DNA of 5,284 bases from an uncultured Chloroflexota bacterium (lineage in GTDB: Bacteria; Chloroflexota; Anaerolineae; B4-G1; DUEL01): NCBI GenBank assembly GCA_937138275.1, contig CAKZOY010000548.1, positions 1 through 5,284 on the forward strand. Reading direction: 5' to 3'. The position numbers and the translations under genes were made by a program. This document shows, one piece after another, positions 1 to 5,264 of the stretch. The stretch's first letter is position 1, and each line of letters begins with the position of its first letter. Under the pieces are notes generated by a model. That model was not told the DNA's origin. It worked only from the letters and a program-made list of their open reading frames with translations, and made no database searches.

Positions 1-11
1 GCGAAAAGGCT

Positions 12-32
12 TGCGCGGCAATTCGCCCCGCA
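12..32. repeat. Small imperfect inverted repeat
   Basis: Arms TGCG-c-GGC (12-19) and GCC-c-CGCA (25-32) pair around a 5-base loop with one C/C mismatch. It lies next to the larger inverted repeat at 50-92. Two neighbouring GC-rich hairpins after a gene end could be a REP-like intergenic repeat, but a single window cannot show that it recurs in the genome. It may also be chance in GC-rich DNA. Confidence 0.3.
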
Positions 33-39
33 TGGGAAA

Positions 40-65
40 GGGGTGGGGTGTGGGGTTTGTGGGGG
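40..65 (+). other. Potential G-quadruplex motif, four G-tracts
   Basis: Four guanine tracts of at least four bases lie in a row at 40-43, 45-48, 52-55 and 61-65, separated by loops of 1, 3 and 5 bases. This satisfies the usual four-tract intramolecular G-quadruplex pattern. The G-rich strand is plus, so it is the strand opposite the mRNA of the racemase-like gene that ends at 116. The last two tracts are also the left arm of the hairpin at 50-92, so the two structures compete. The motif is seen directly; folding is inferred. Confidence 0.5.
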
Positions 66-92
66 CGGCGAAGCCGCTCCCACAAACCCCAC
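50..92. repeat. Long inverted repeat (20-bp stem, 3-base loop) after the racemase-like gene
   Basis: Bases 50-69 pair with 73-92 around the triloop GAA. All positions match except 64/78, which is a G-T wobble in the plus-strand reading and a C/A mismatch in the minus-strand reading. It starts 24 bases past the minus-strand gene's stop codon, so it could end that transcript or protect its 3' end. No U-tract follows on the minus strand (the bases there are C-rich). On the plus strand a short CTTTCCCCCCTTTT follows. It is therefore not a textbook intrinsic terminator; a REP-like element is the main alternative. Confidence 0.6.
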
Positions 93-115
93 TTTCCCCC
101 CTTTTCACGGGCGCG

Positions 116-1228
116 TCACAAGCCCCGAAAAGTCTCCCGGCGGACGGTAACCGTCTCAAGAAAGGGACGGTCTATCTCCACGCCGATCCCCGGACCCCGC
201 GGCACATCCATCGTCCCGTCTGGATTCAACCGGAACGGAGGGAGGACGATGTCTCGCTCGTAGTACCGGTCGCTGGCAGAGACGTCGCCCGGAAGGGTGT
301 AGTTGGGCAGAGCAGAGATGGCGACGTTGTGCGCCCGCCCGATGCCCGTCTCCAGCAGACCCCCACACCAGACCGGCACGCCCCGGTTCTGACAGAGGTC
401 GTGGATCCGCCGCGCCTGGGCCAATCCACCCACCCGACCGGGCTTGATGTTGATGATGCGACAACTCCCCAGTTCCAGCGCCGCCCGGGCGTGGTTGGGG
501 GAGGGGATGGATTCGTCCAGGCAGATGGGCGTCCGCAACCGTCGCTGGAGCAGACTGTGCTCATACAGGTCGTCGTGGGCCAGAGGTTGCTCAATCATCA
601 GCAAGTCCCAGCCGTCCAGCGCCACGAGGCGGTCCGCGTCGGCGGGGGTGTACGCCGAGTTGGCGTCCACCATCAGCGGTATGTTCGGCCAGCGCTGCCG
701 CAGTTCCTGCACGACGTCCAGGTCCCAGCCGGGCTTGATTTTCACCTTCACGCGCCGGTAGCCCTGGGCCAGATACCCCTCCACCTGGCTCACCAGGTCG
801 GCAAGGGTGTCCTGAATGCCCACGCTGACGCCACACACAATCCGTTCCCGAACCCCTCCCAGCAGTTGGGCCAGGGAGACTCCCTTCTGTCGGGCCTCCA
901 CGTCCCATAATGTCTCTTCCAGTCCGGTTTTGGCCATCGGATGGCCGCGCACGCGCGCCATAAGGTCCCAGGCGTCGGCCGCGCGCTCTACCGTCTGCCC
1001 CAGGAGAAGGGGGACCAGGAACTCCCGCAGGACGTGCCACGCGGTTTCCACCGTTTCGTAGGAGAACCAGGGGCCGTCCTCCACCGGCGACTCTCCCCAT
1101 CCTTCCACCCCGTCGGCCCAGACGGTCACCAGAACCGTGTGCCGTTCCTGAGTGCGCCGGAAACTGGTCTCAAAATGCCGCTTCAGGGGCAGGCGAACGT
1201 AGCGAAGTTCTACTTGTTCAATGCGCAT
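116..1228 (-). CDS. Enolase-superfamily NSAR/OSBS enzyme (N-succinylamino acid racemase / o-succinylbenzoate synthase type)
   Basis: A 370-residue cytosolic enzyme of full family length, with an N-terminal capping domain (about 1-130) and a C-terminal barrel (about 140-340). Visible catalytic features are the KxK motif K161-V-K163 (then IKPGWD), metal ligands D188 (VDAN), E213 (IEQP) and D238 (LDES), the second lysine K262 (NIKPG), and the closing GGLLETGIGRA motif at 289-299. These match the NSAR/OSBS (MenC type 2) layout, where two lysines abstract and return an alpha-proton beside Mg2+. R265, three residues after K262, fits the second-shell arginine that I recall being linked to N-succinylamino acid racemase activity in the Amycolatopsis enzyme. 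The ATG is preceded by GGGAGGAG, with GGAGG four bases upstream. It follows the exporter gene by 16 bp and no other menaquinone gene is visible, so racemisation of N-acylamino acids is at least as likely as menaquinone synthesis. A dipeptide epimerase is less likely. Family placement is strong; the substrate is inferred. Confidence 0.88.
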   Translation of the reverse strand: MRIEQVELRYVRLPLKRHFETSFRRTQERHTVLVTVWADGVEGWGESPVEDGPWFSYETVETAWHVLREFLVPLLLGQTVERAADAWDLMARVRGHPMAKTGLEETLWDVEARQKGVSLAQLLGGVRERIVCGVSVGIQDTLADLVSQVEGYLAQGYRRVKVKIKPGWDLDVVQELRQRWPNIPLMVDANSAYTPADADRLVALDGWDLLMIEQPLAHDDLYEHSLLQRRLRTPICLDESIPSPNHARAALELGSCRIINIKPGRVGGLAQARRIHDLCQNRGVPVWCGGLLETGIGRAHNVAISALPNYTLPGDVSASDRYYERDIVLPPFRLNPDGTMDVPRGPGIGVEIDRPFLETVTVRRETFRGL

Positions 1229-1244
1229 CGCTCCTCCCGAGGCG

Positions 1245-2615
1245 TTACACTTGAATCCGCTGCCACGCCCCGTTGCGGAAGCGGAGGCTCAGCATCAGGG
1301 CGCGGACGCTCATATCCAGAATCATCGCCGCCCAGATTCCGGCAAGGCCCAGACCGGCCGTAATGCCCAGCAGCCAGGAGAGGGGCAGGCGGACCAGCCA
1401 GATGGGCAGTGCCTGGGCCAGAAGGACGTAGCGGGTATCCCCGGCCCCGCGCAGGGCTCCGGAGAGGACAAAGTACCAGGCCAGAGGCGGCTCTATGAAG
1501 GCGCAACCCCGGACGGCCAGAACTCCCTGGGGGATTACCGCAGGGTCCGAGGTGAAGAAACGTACCAGCGGTTCGGCCAGGAAGAAGGCGACCATGCCCC
1601 CGCTGCACATAACCGCCAGGGCCAGCCAGGACGCGGTCATCGTACAGGCCGAGGCCCGCTGAGGGGATTTTCGTCCCAGTTCCTGCCCCACCAGCGTGGT
1701 CGCGGCGACGGAGAAGGCGAACCCCGGGGCGAAGGCCACGGAGAGGAGTTGAATGCCCAACTGGTGGCCGGCGTAGGCGGCAGTGCCCAGGTAGGTGACC
1801 ACGGAGGCCATCATTACCTGGGCCAGGCGCATCAGCCCCTGTTCCACGCCGCTGGGCAGGCCGATGCGCAGCAGTCGCCAGAGGCGCGCCGGGGCCGGGC
1901 GCAGCGCCGCGCGGGTGACCCCCAGACCGCTGGCGGAACGTCTCCGGAGGAGGGCCTGCACGGTCAGTGCCCCGCCGATGGCGGAACTGGCGGCCGCGCC
2001 GATCCCCGCTCCCAGGACTCCCAGCGCGGGCAGTGGGCCGATTCCGTAGACCAGTGCCCAGGAAAGGGCCGCGTTGACCACGTTCACTGTCGCCATGATC
2101 GCCATCGGGGTGCGGGTATCCCCGGCACCGCGGATCGCTGCGTTGCCCACGTACAGCAGCGCCATCAGGGGCATCGTGGTCCCGACCGCCAGCATGTACA
2201 ACCGGCCCGGCGCGACGACATCGGGCGCGCCTCCCAGAGCCGCGAGCATGTCACTGCCCCATAAGAGGCAGGGGACGGCTGTGAGGATCCCCATCGCCAG
2301 TGCCAGGATCAGCGATTGCCCGGTGAAGAATTCCGCCTCTTCGGATTCGCCCGCGCCGATGGATCGGGCAATAAGCACCGTGCCGCCCACGCCCGCGGCG
2401 CTGAAAAAGGCGGTCAGGAGCGTGACCAGTTGGGAACTGAGCCCAACGGCTGCCAGCGCCGCGGCTCCCAGATGGCCGACGATGTAGGTGTTGACCAGGC
2501 CCACGGCGGTGCCCAGCATCTGTTCCACCACAACGGGCCATGCCAGTTGCAAAACCTGTGTTGTCGTTCCCCGAGGAGACGCGGAAACCGGTTTGATCAA
2601 TCGGAGGGTGTTCAC
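1245..2615 (-). CDS. MATE-family efflux transporter
   Basis: A 456-residue inner-membrane protein with about 12 hydrophobic segments in two homologous halves (about 15-225 and 245-445), the normal MATE size. The internal duplication is plain: RGAGDT occurs at 162-167 (RGAGDTRTP) and again at 389-394 (RGAGDTRY). Other family marks are LAWPVVVEQ in the first helix (24-32), VGHLGAAALAAVGL (46-59), GLPSGVEQ (252-259) and VGQELGR (309-315). MATE proteins export cationic drugs or metabolites in exchange for Na+ or H+. Position 42 is Asn (LVNTYIVGHLG) where NorM-type members usually have Asp (VDT), a residue tied to ion coupling. The start is GTG at 2615, the first start codon after an upstream in-frame stop; a G6 run just before it is a weak Shine-Dalgarno. 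The racemase-like gene follows after 16 bp, so this is the first gene of a likely two-gene operon. The substrate cannot be told. Confidence 0.93.
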   Translation of the reverse strand: MNTLRLIKPVSASPRGTTTQVLQLAWPVVVEQMLGTAVGLVNTYIVGHLGAAALAAVGLSSQLVTLLTAFFSAAGVGGTVLIARSIGAGESEEAEFFTGQSLILALAMGILTAVPCLLWGSDMLAALGGAPDVVAPGRLYMLAVGTTMPLMALLYVGNAAIRGAGDTRTPMAIMATVNVVNAALSWALVYGIGPLPALGVLGAGIGAAASSAIGGALTVQALLRRRSASGLGVTRAALRPAPARLWRLLRIGLPSGVEQGLMRLAQVMMASVVTYLGTAAYAGHQLGIQLLSVAFAPGFAFSVAATTLVGQELGRKSPQRASACTMTASWLALAVMCSGGMVAFFLAEPLVRFFTSDPAVIPQGVLAVRGCAFIEPPLAWYFVLSGALRGAGDTRYVLLAQALPIWLVRLPLSWLLGITAGLGLAGIWAAMILDMSVRALMLSLRFRNGAWQRIQV

Positions 2616-2622
2616 GCCCCCC

Positions 2623-2650
2623 AGTATACCGCGAATCGGAGAATTGGGAA
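2623..2650 (-). promoter_or_regulatory. Candidate promoter of the MATE-racemase operon
   Basis: Reading leftward, TTCCCA (2650-2645, 4 of 6 to TTGACA), a 16-bp spacer, then TATACT (2628-2623, 5 of 6 to TATAAT). The -10 ends only 7 bases before the GTG start at 2615, so transcription would begin almost at the start codon and give a leaderless or nearly leaderless mRNA. A weaker alternative upstream is TTGCGT, 17 bp, TGTAAC within the AT-rich block around 2661-2690; it would give a normal leader. I cannot decide between them. Confidence 0.35.
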
Positions 2651-2667
2651 ATTGGGGATCGGGTTAC
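2634..2667. repeat. Degenerate short tandem repeat (ATYGGG units)
   Basis: The run contains AATCGGAG, AATTGGGA, AATTGGGG and ATCGGG back to back, with a period of about 8 bases. AATTGGG occurs exactly at 2642-2648 and 2650-2656. It sits in the divergent intergenic region and overlaps the leftward promoter candidate. It could be a repeat remnant or repeated binding sites; no function is claimed. Confidence 0.3.
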
Positions 2668-2708
2668 AACTTTTCACAAATTGAAACGCAATCTTCACCA
2701 TTTCTTAT

Positions 2709-2737
2709 TTGACAAGGCGGGAAACTCCCCGTATACT
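2709..2737 (+). promoter_or_regulatory. Near-consensus sigma-70-type promoter of the transpeptidase-kinase operon
   Basis: A perfect -35 TTGACA (2709-2714), an optimal 17-bp spacer and a -10 TATACT (2732-2737, 5 of 6) point rightward, with transcription expected to begin about 2743-2745. It lies 33 bases before the first in-frame ATG of the transpeptidase and drives both plus-strand genes. Its strength suggests steady housekeeping expression. A short dyad TTTCA-N5-TGAAA (2672-2686) upstream could bind a regulator, but it is too short to assert. Confidence 0.8.
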
Positions 2738-2744
2738 TGGGAAC

Positions 2745-2750
2745 AGGAGG
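2745..2750 (+). promoter_or_regulatory. Consensus Shine-Dalgarno at unusual distance from its start
   Basis: AGGAGG lies at or next to the predicted 5' end of the mRNA. No ATG, GTG or TTG lies at the normal 5-10 base distance in any frame. The first in-frame ATG (2770) is 19 bases away, across GC-rich then ATATATAT sequence. Either this site is not the one used, with the GGGG at 2756-2759 serving instead, or initiation uses a long spacer or a rare codon such as ATA at 2764. Confidence 0.5.
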
Positions 2751-2769
2751 CACGCGGGGCGATATATAT

Positions 2770-3942
2770 ATGGTGCATAACATCATCGGTTATCTCCTGG
2801 TATTCCTTTCGCTTTGGTCGGGTGTGGGGCGGGTAGCACTGGCATCGTATGAAGTGCTCCGGTATCCTTCCCCGGCGCCCCCTGAATCTGGAATAAGTGA
2901 CATCGTCTGTACTCCCGGGCGGCTCTGGCGCTGGCGGCAGACCTGCCCGGAGTACGGCCCTGGCGCTACAGCCTACCGCATTGCCCACATCCGTCTTCCG
3001 AATCCGCTTCCCCCATTGCCGGTGGTAGAACTGAAACCTGATCCCGAAGAGAAGGTGGTCCCCTACACCTATGCCTATGTGCGCCATCTTCCCCTGGCAA
3101 TCTATCGTCACCCGATGGAGGCCGCGCTGGGCTTGCCCCCGGTGCGTGTCCTCTACTCGGGCACCCAGTGGGTGAGCGTGGTAGGGACGGTAGAATATGA
3201 GGGCCAGCAGTGGGTTCAAATCAATGCCAACGAGTTTGTTCCTGCGGATGCCCTGACTTTCGGTCGTCCTTCCCAATTTCAGGGGGTCTATCTGACCGAT
3301 CAACCGGCCTATCCTTTCGCCTGGATCAATCGCCCCGTGCGTCCTTCGCGTGTTCCCCAGGAGACACCAGACCCGACCGCGCCGCTCTACTCGCGTTACC
3401 AGATGGTTTCCATCTACGCCCAGGAGTTGCGGGCGTCGCAGGAACTGTGGTATTTGATCGGCCCGGACCAATGGGTGGAGCAGAGATATGTCTCCAAAGT
3501 GACGGTAGACCCGCCCCCGGCAGGAGTAGTGCCCGGGGGGCGATGGATAGAAGTGGACCTGTTTGAGCAGACACTGGCGGCCTATGTGGGGGAGCGGATG
3601 GTCTACGCGACGCTGATTTCCAGCGGCCGTTCCGCGACTCCCACACCGACCGGTCTCTTTCGGATATGGGGCAAATTTCCAACGGCCAAAATGAGCAACC
3701 CGGATGTGCGGGACGGGAGCCCCATCTGGTACTATCTGGAGGACGTGCCCTGGACAATGTACTTTCACGGGCCCTACGCTCTCCATGGCGCTTACTGGCA
3801 CGACTCCTTTGGATTCATTCGCAGTTACGGGTGTGTGAACCTGGCCCCTCGGGACGCTCGCTGGCTTTACGATTGGGCCAGCGTGGGTACTCCAGTATGG
3901 GTCCATTTTACTCCCCCGTTTCCTCAAGCGGAGGGCCCGTGA
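2770..3942 (+). CDS. Secreted L,D-transpeptidase (YkuD domain) with SH3-like N-terminal modules
   Basis: A 390-residue exported cell-wall enzyme. Residues 1-25 look like a Sec signal peptide: hydrophobic core IIGYLLVFLSLWSG, then cleavage after ALA (A25). Residues about 96-162 and 170-248 look like SH3-like modules. The YkuD catalytic domain covers about 259-380, from RWIEVDLFEQTL to GTPVWVHF, with H339 (ALHGAYWH) and nucleophile C355 in S352-Y-G-C-V-N357. Such enzymes crosslink peptidoglycan stems (3-3 links) or anchor proteins through an acyl-enzyme on this cysteine. The motif is usually SHGC; here Tyr353 replaces the His. C47 and C59 could form a disulfide. The start chosen is ATG 2770: the in-frame TTG at 2737 overlaps the promoter's -10 and cannot be in the mRNA. 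The stop overlaps the next gene's start, so it is coupled to the histidine kinase. Family is firm; the crosslinked substrate is inferred. Confidence 0.9.
   Translation: MVHNIIGYLLVFLSLWSGVGRVALASYEVLRYPSPAPPESGISDIVCTPGRLWRWRQTCPEYGPGATAYRIAHIRLPNPLPPLPVVELKPDPEEKVVPYTYAYVRHLPLAIYRHPMEAALGLPPVRVLYSGTQWVSVVGTVEYEGQQWVQINANEFVPADALTFGRPSQFQGVYLTDQPAYPFAWINRPVRPSRVPQETPDPTAPLYSRYQMVSIYAQELRASQELWYLIGPDQWVEQRYVSKVTVDPPPAGVVPGGRWIEVDLFEQTLAAYVGERMVYATLISSGRSATPTPTGLFRIWGKFPTAKMSNPDVRDGSPIWYYLEDVPWTMYFHGPYALHGAYWHDSFGFIRSYGCVNLAPRDARWLYDWASVGTPVWVHFTPPFPQAEGP
3930..3935 (+). promoter_or_regulatory. Ribosome binding site setting the kinase start
   Basis: GGAGGG ends three bases before GTG at 3939, inside the last codons of the transpeptidase gene. 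It supports starting the kinase at this GTG rather than at the upstream in-frame ATG at 3666, whose first 91 codons would lie wholly within the transpeptidase gene and show no domain resemblance. Confidence 0.75.
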
Positions 3943-5168
3943 GTGAAAAACGGCTGCGGCAACTGGAGCGCATCCTGGAGGTCAATCTGGAACTGGTCTC
4001 TACAGTAGACTTATCCCCTTTGCTGGAGCGAATCGTCTCCATCGCCGCGGAGTTGACCGAGAGCGAAGGGGCGTCCATTCTCTTGCTGGATGAGCGGAGC
4101 GGCGACCTGCGCTTCTGCGCGAGCGCGGATAAGGAATTGGCGCCGAAACTGGGGGAGATCCCGGTGCCGGTCCGGGGTTCCATCGCTGGCGTGGTGTTAC
4201 AGGAGCGGCGTCCCCTGATCGTTGCGAACGCCGCGGAGGACCATCGTCATTTCCGGGAGGTTGGTGCGCAGGTTGGATTCCAGACCCGTTCCTTGCTGGC
4301 TGTCCCGCTCCATGCTCGGGGACGCTGCATCGGGGTGCTGGAGGCGGTCAACAAGCGAAACCCGACCGGTTTCACCCAGGAAGACGTGGAAATCCTGAAT
4401 ACTCTGGCTGCCCAGGCCACGGTCGCGATTGAGAACGCCCGTCTGGTGGAAGCATTGCGCGCCGCGTACCGGAAGTTGGGGGAACTGGACCGGTTGAAAT
4501 CGGATTTCATCGCCGTCGCGTCCCACGAACTGCGCACACCGCTCAGCCTGATCCTGGGATATGCCAGTTTGCTTCAGGAACGAAGCGCCGGGATGCGCGA
4601 AGTGGAGGTGGTCCTGCGCGCGGCAACGCGGTTGAAACACATCATTGAAACGATGCTGAACTTGCGCTACCTGGAAACCGGGGAGATGGTCCTTTCCTGG
4701 GAAGTGTTTGACCTGCGGGAGGAAATCATTCAGTCCTGTGAATTGTACCGTTCCCTGGCGGAAGCGGGTCAGTTGAGCCTGGAATGCTCTCTCCCGGCGA
4801 ACCCGCTGTTCGTCCGCGCCGACCGGGAGAAGATTCGCCTGGTGCTGGACAACCTGCTCTCCAATGCGGTGAAGTTCACCCCCGAGGGGGGAAGGGTGGA
4901 AGTACGGGCTGTTCAGCGGCCGGACACCGCCGAGTTGATTGTGCGCGACACCGGGATCGGGATTCCCCAGCACGCGCTGGAACGCATTTTTGAGCGATTT
5001 TATCAGACAGAGGCCCCGATGACTCGCCGACATGGAGGGATGGGACTGGGGCTCTCTATCGTGCGGGAGGTGGTAGAGCGCCACGGAGGACGGGTGTGGG
5101 TGGAAAGCACACCGGGCCAGGGCAGCCGCTTCGTTGTCCGCCTCCCGCTCTATACTCCCGGTTACTGA
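3939..5168 (+). CDS. Cytoplasmic GAF-domain sensor histidine kinase
   Basis: A 409-residue kinase with no membrane segment or signal peptide. Order: short N-terminal helix (1-22), GAF domain (about 25-168), signalling helix (about 160-190), HisKA dimerisation domain with phospho-acceptor H196 in SHELRTPLS, and HATPase_c (about 290-405). The ATP site has the N-box DNLLSNAVKFTP (304-315; N305, N309), G1 box D337-TGIGIP, F-box FERFYQ (351-356) and G2 box GGMGLGLSI (366-374), all intact. The GAF domain retains N138-K139...F145...D149, most of the NKFDE signature of cyclic-nucleotide-binding GAF domains, with Val at the last position; ligand binding is unproven. The GTG start overlaps the transpeptidase stop (GTGA) and has GGAGGG upstream, indicating translational coupling. 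No response regulator is in view, so it is an orphan here or its partner lies elsewhere. A role sensing an internal signal tied to cell-wall state is inferred only from the pairing. Confidence 0.93.
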   Translation: MSEKRLRQLERILEVNLELVSTVDLSPLLERIVSIAAELTESEGASILLLDERSGDLRFCASADKELAPKLGEIPVPVRGSIAGVVLQERRPLIVANAAEDHRHFREVGAQVGFQTRSLLAVPLHARGRCIGVLEAVNKRNPTGFTQEDVEILNTLAAQATVAIENARLVEALRAAYRKLGELDRLKSDFIAVASHELRTPLSLILGYASLLQERSAGMREVEVVLRAATRLKHIIETMLNLRYLETGEMVLSWEVFDLREEIIQSCELYRSLAEAGQLSLECSLPANPLFVRADREKIRLVLDNLLSNAVKFTPEGGRVEVRAVQRPDTAELIVRDTGIGIPQHALERIFERFYQTEAPMTRRHGGMGLGLSIVREVVERHGGRVWVESTPGQGSRFVVRLPLYTPGY

Positions 5169-5185
5169 TGATTTTCCTCTCGCTC

Positions 5186-5222
5186 TGTAGCGCACTACAA
5201 ACGCCATCGCATTTGTTTGTAG
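5186..5222. repeat. Two overlapping, mutually exclusive hairpins after the kinase
   Basis: TGTAG (5186-5190) pairs with CTACA (5195-5199) around CGCA. CTACAAAC (5195-5202) pairs perfectly with GTTTGTAG (5215-5222) around 12 bases. The shared CTACA can join only one stem at a time. They begin 17 bases after the kinase stop. No T-run follows, so neither is a standard intrinsic terminator; 3'-end processing, attenuation or protein binding to the DNA are possible roles. Confidence 0.5.
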
Positions 5223-5264
5223 ATTGACAATGGTAGATTCTAAATTATAATGACAAACTATGCG
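5208..5264. repeat. Imperfect inverted repeat bracketing a promoter
   Basis: CGCAT-TT-GTTTGT (5208-5220) is mirrored by ACAAAC-T-ATGCG (5253-5264). The arms share 11 matching bases and differ only in a two-base versus one-base insert. The promoter at 5224-5251 lies exactly between them. Paired operators for a repressor dimer would look like this. So could a mobile-element end, but no transposase is visible. GTAGATT is also directly repeated at 5219-5225 and 5233-5239. Confidence 0.4.
5224..5251 (+). promoter_or_regulatory. Consensus sigma-70-type promoter reading out of the window
   Basis: Perfect TTGACA (5224-5229), a 16-bp spacer and perfect TATAAT (5246-5251) predict a start near 5258, rightward into sequence beyond the window. 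It stands in an abruptly AT-rich stretch (5211-5284, about 24% G+C). An ATG at 5260 opens only a two-codon frame, and an ATG at 5277 is open to the edge but lacks a Shine-Dalgarno, so the product is unknown and may be an RNA. Confidence 0.7.

Noticed and set aside
11..910. Plus-strand open frame opposite the racemase-like gene
   Set aside because: It runs through the inverted repeat and antisense to conserved enolase-superfamily motifs, and has no Shine-Dalgarno or domain of its own.
1221..2264. Long plus-strand open frame opposite the MATE gene
   Set aside because: Its product is rich in Gly, Gln, Arg and His with no domain pattern, and it lies fully antisense to a clear membrane transporter. 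It is a shadow of GC-rich codon use.
2737..2769. Transpeptidase start at TTG 2737
   Set aside because: The TTG overlaps the last base of the -10 hexamer, so it would lie upstream of the transcription start. ATG 2770 begins directly with a signal peptide.
2695..3927. Minus-strand open frame of 410 codons opposite the transpeptidase
   Set aside because: No recognisable domain; it mirrors a gene with a signal peptide and YkuD motifs and covers the strong rightward promoter.
3666..3938. N-terminal extension of the histidine kinase from the ATG at 3666
   Set aside because: The 91 extra codons lie inside the YkuD catalytic domain in another frame, while the GTG at 3939 has a Shine-Dalgarno and a typical overlap with the upstream stop.
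4197..5207. Minus-strand open frame of 336 codons opposite the kinase
   Set aside because: Low-complexity His/Gln/Arg-rich translation with no family resemblance; the opposite strand encodes intact HisKA and HATPase motifs.
5186..5222. Intrinsic terminator for the kinase operon
   Set aside because: The hairpins are only moderately stable and neither is followed by a T-run on either strand; listed as inverted repeats instead.
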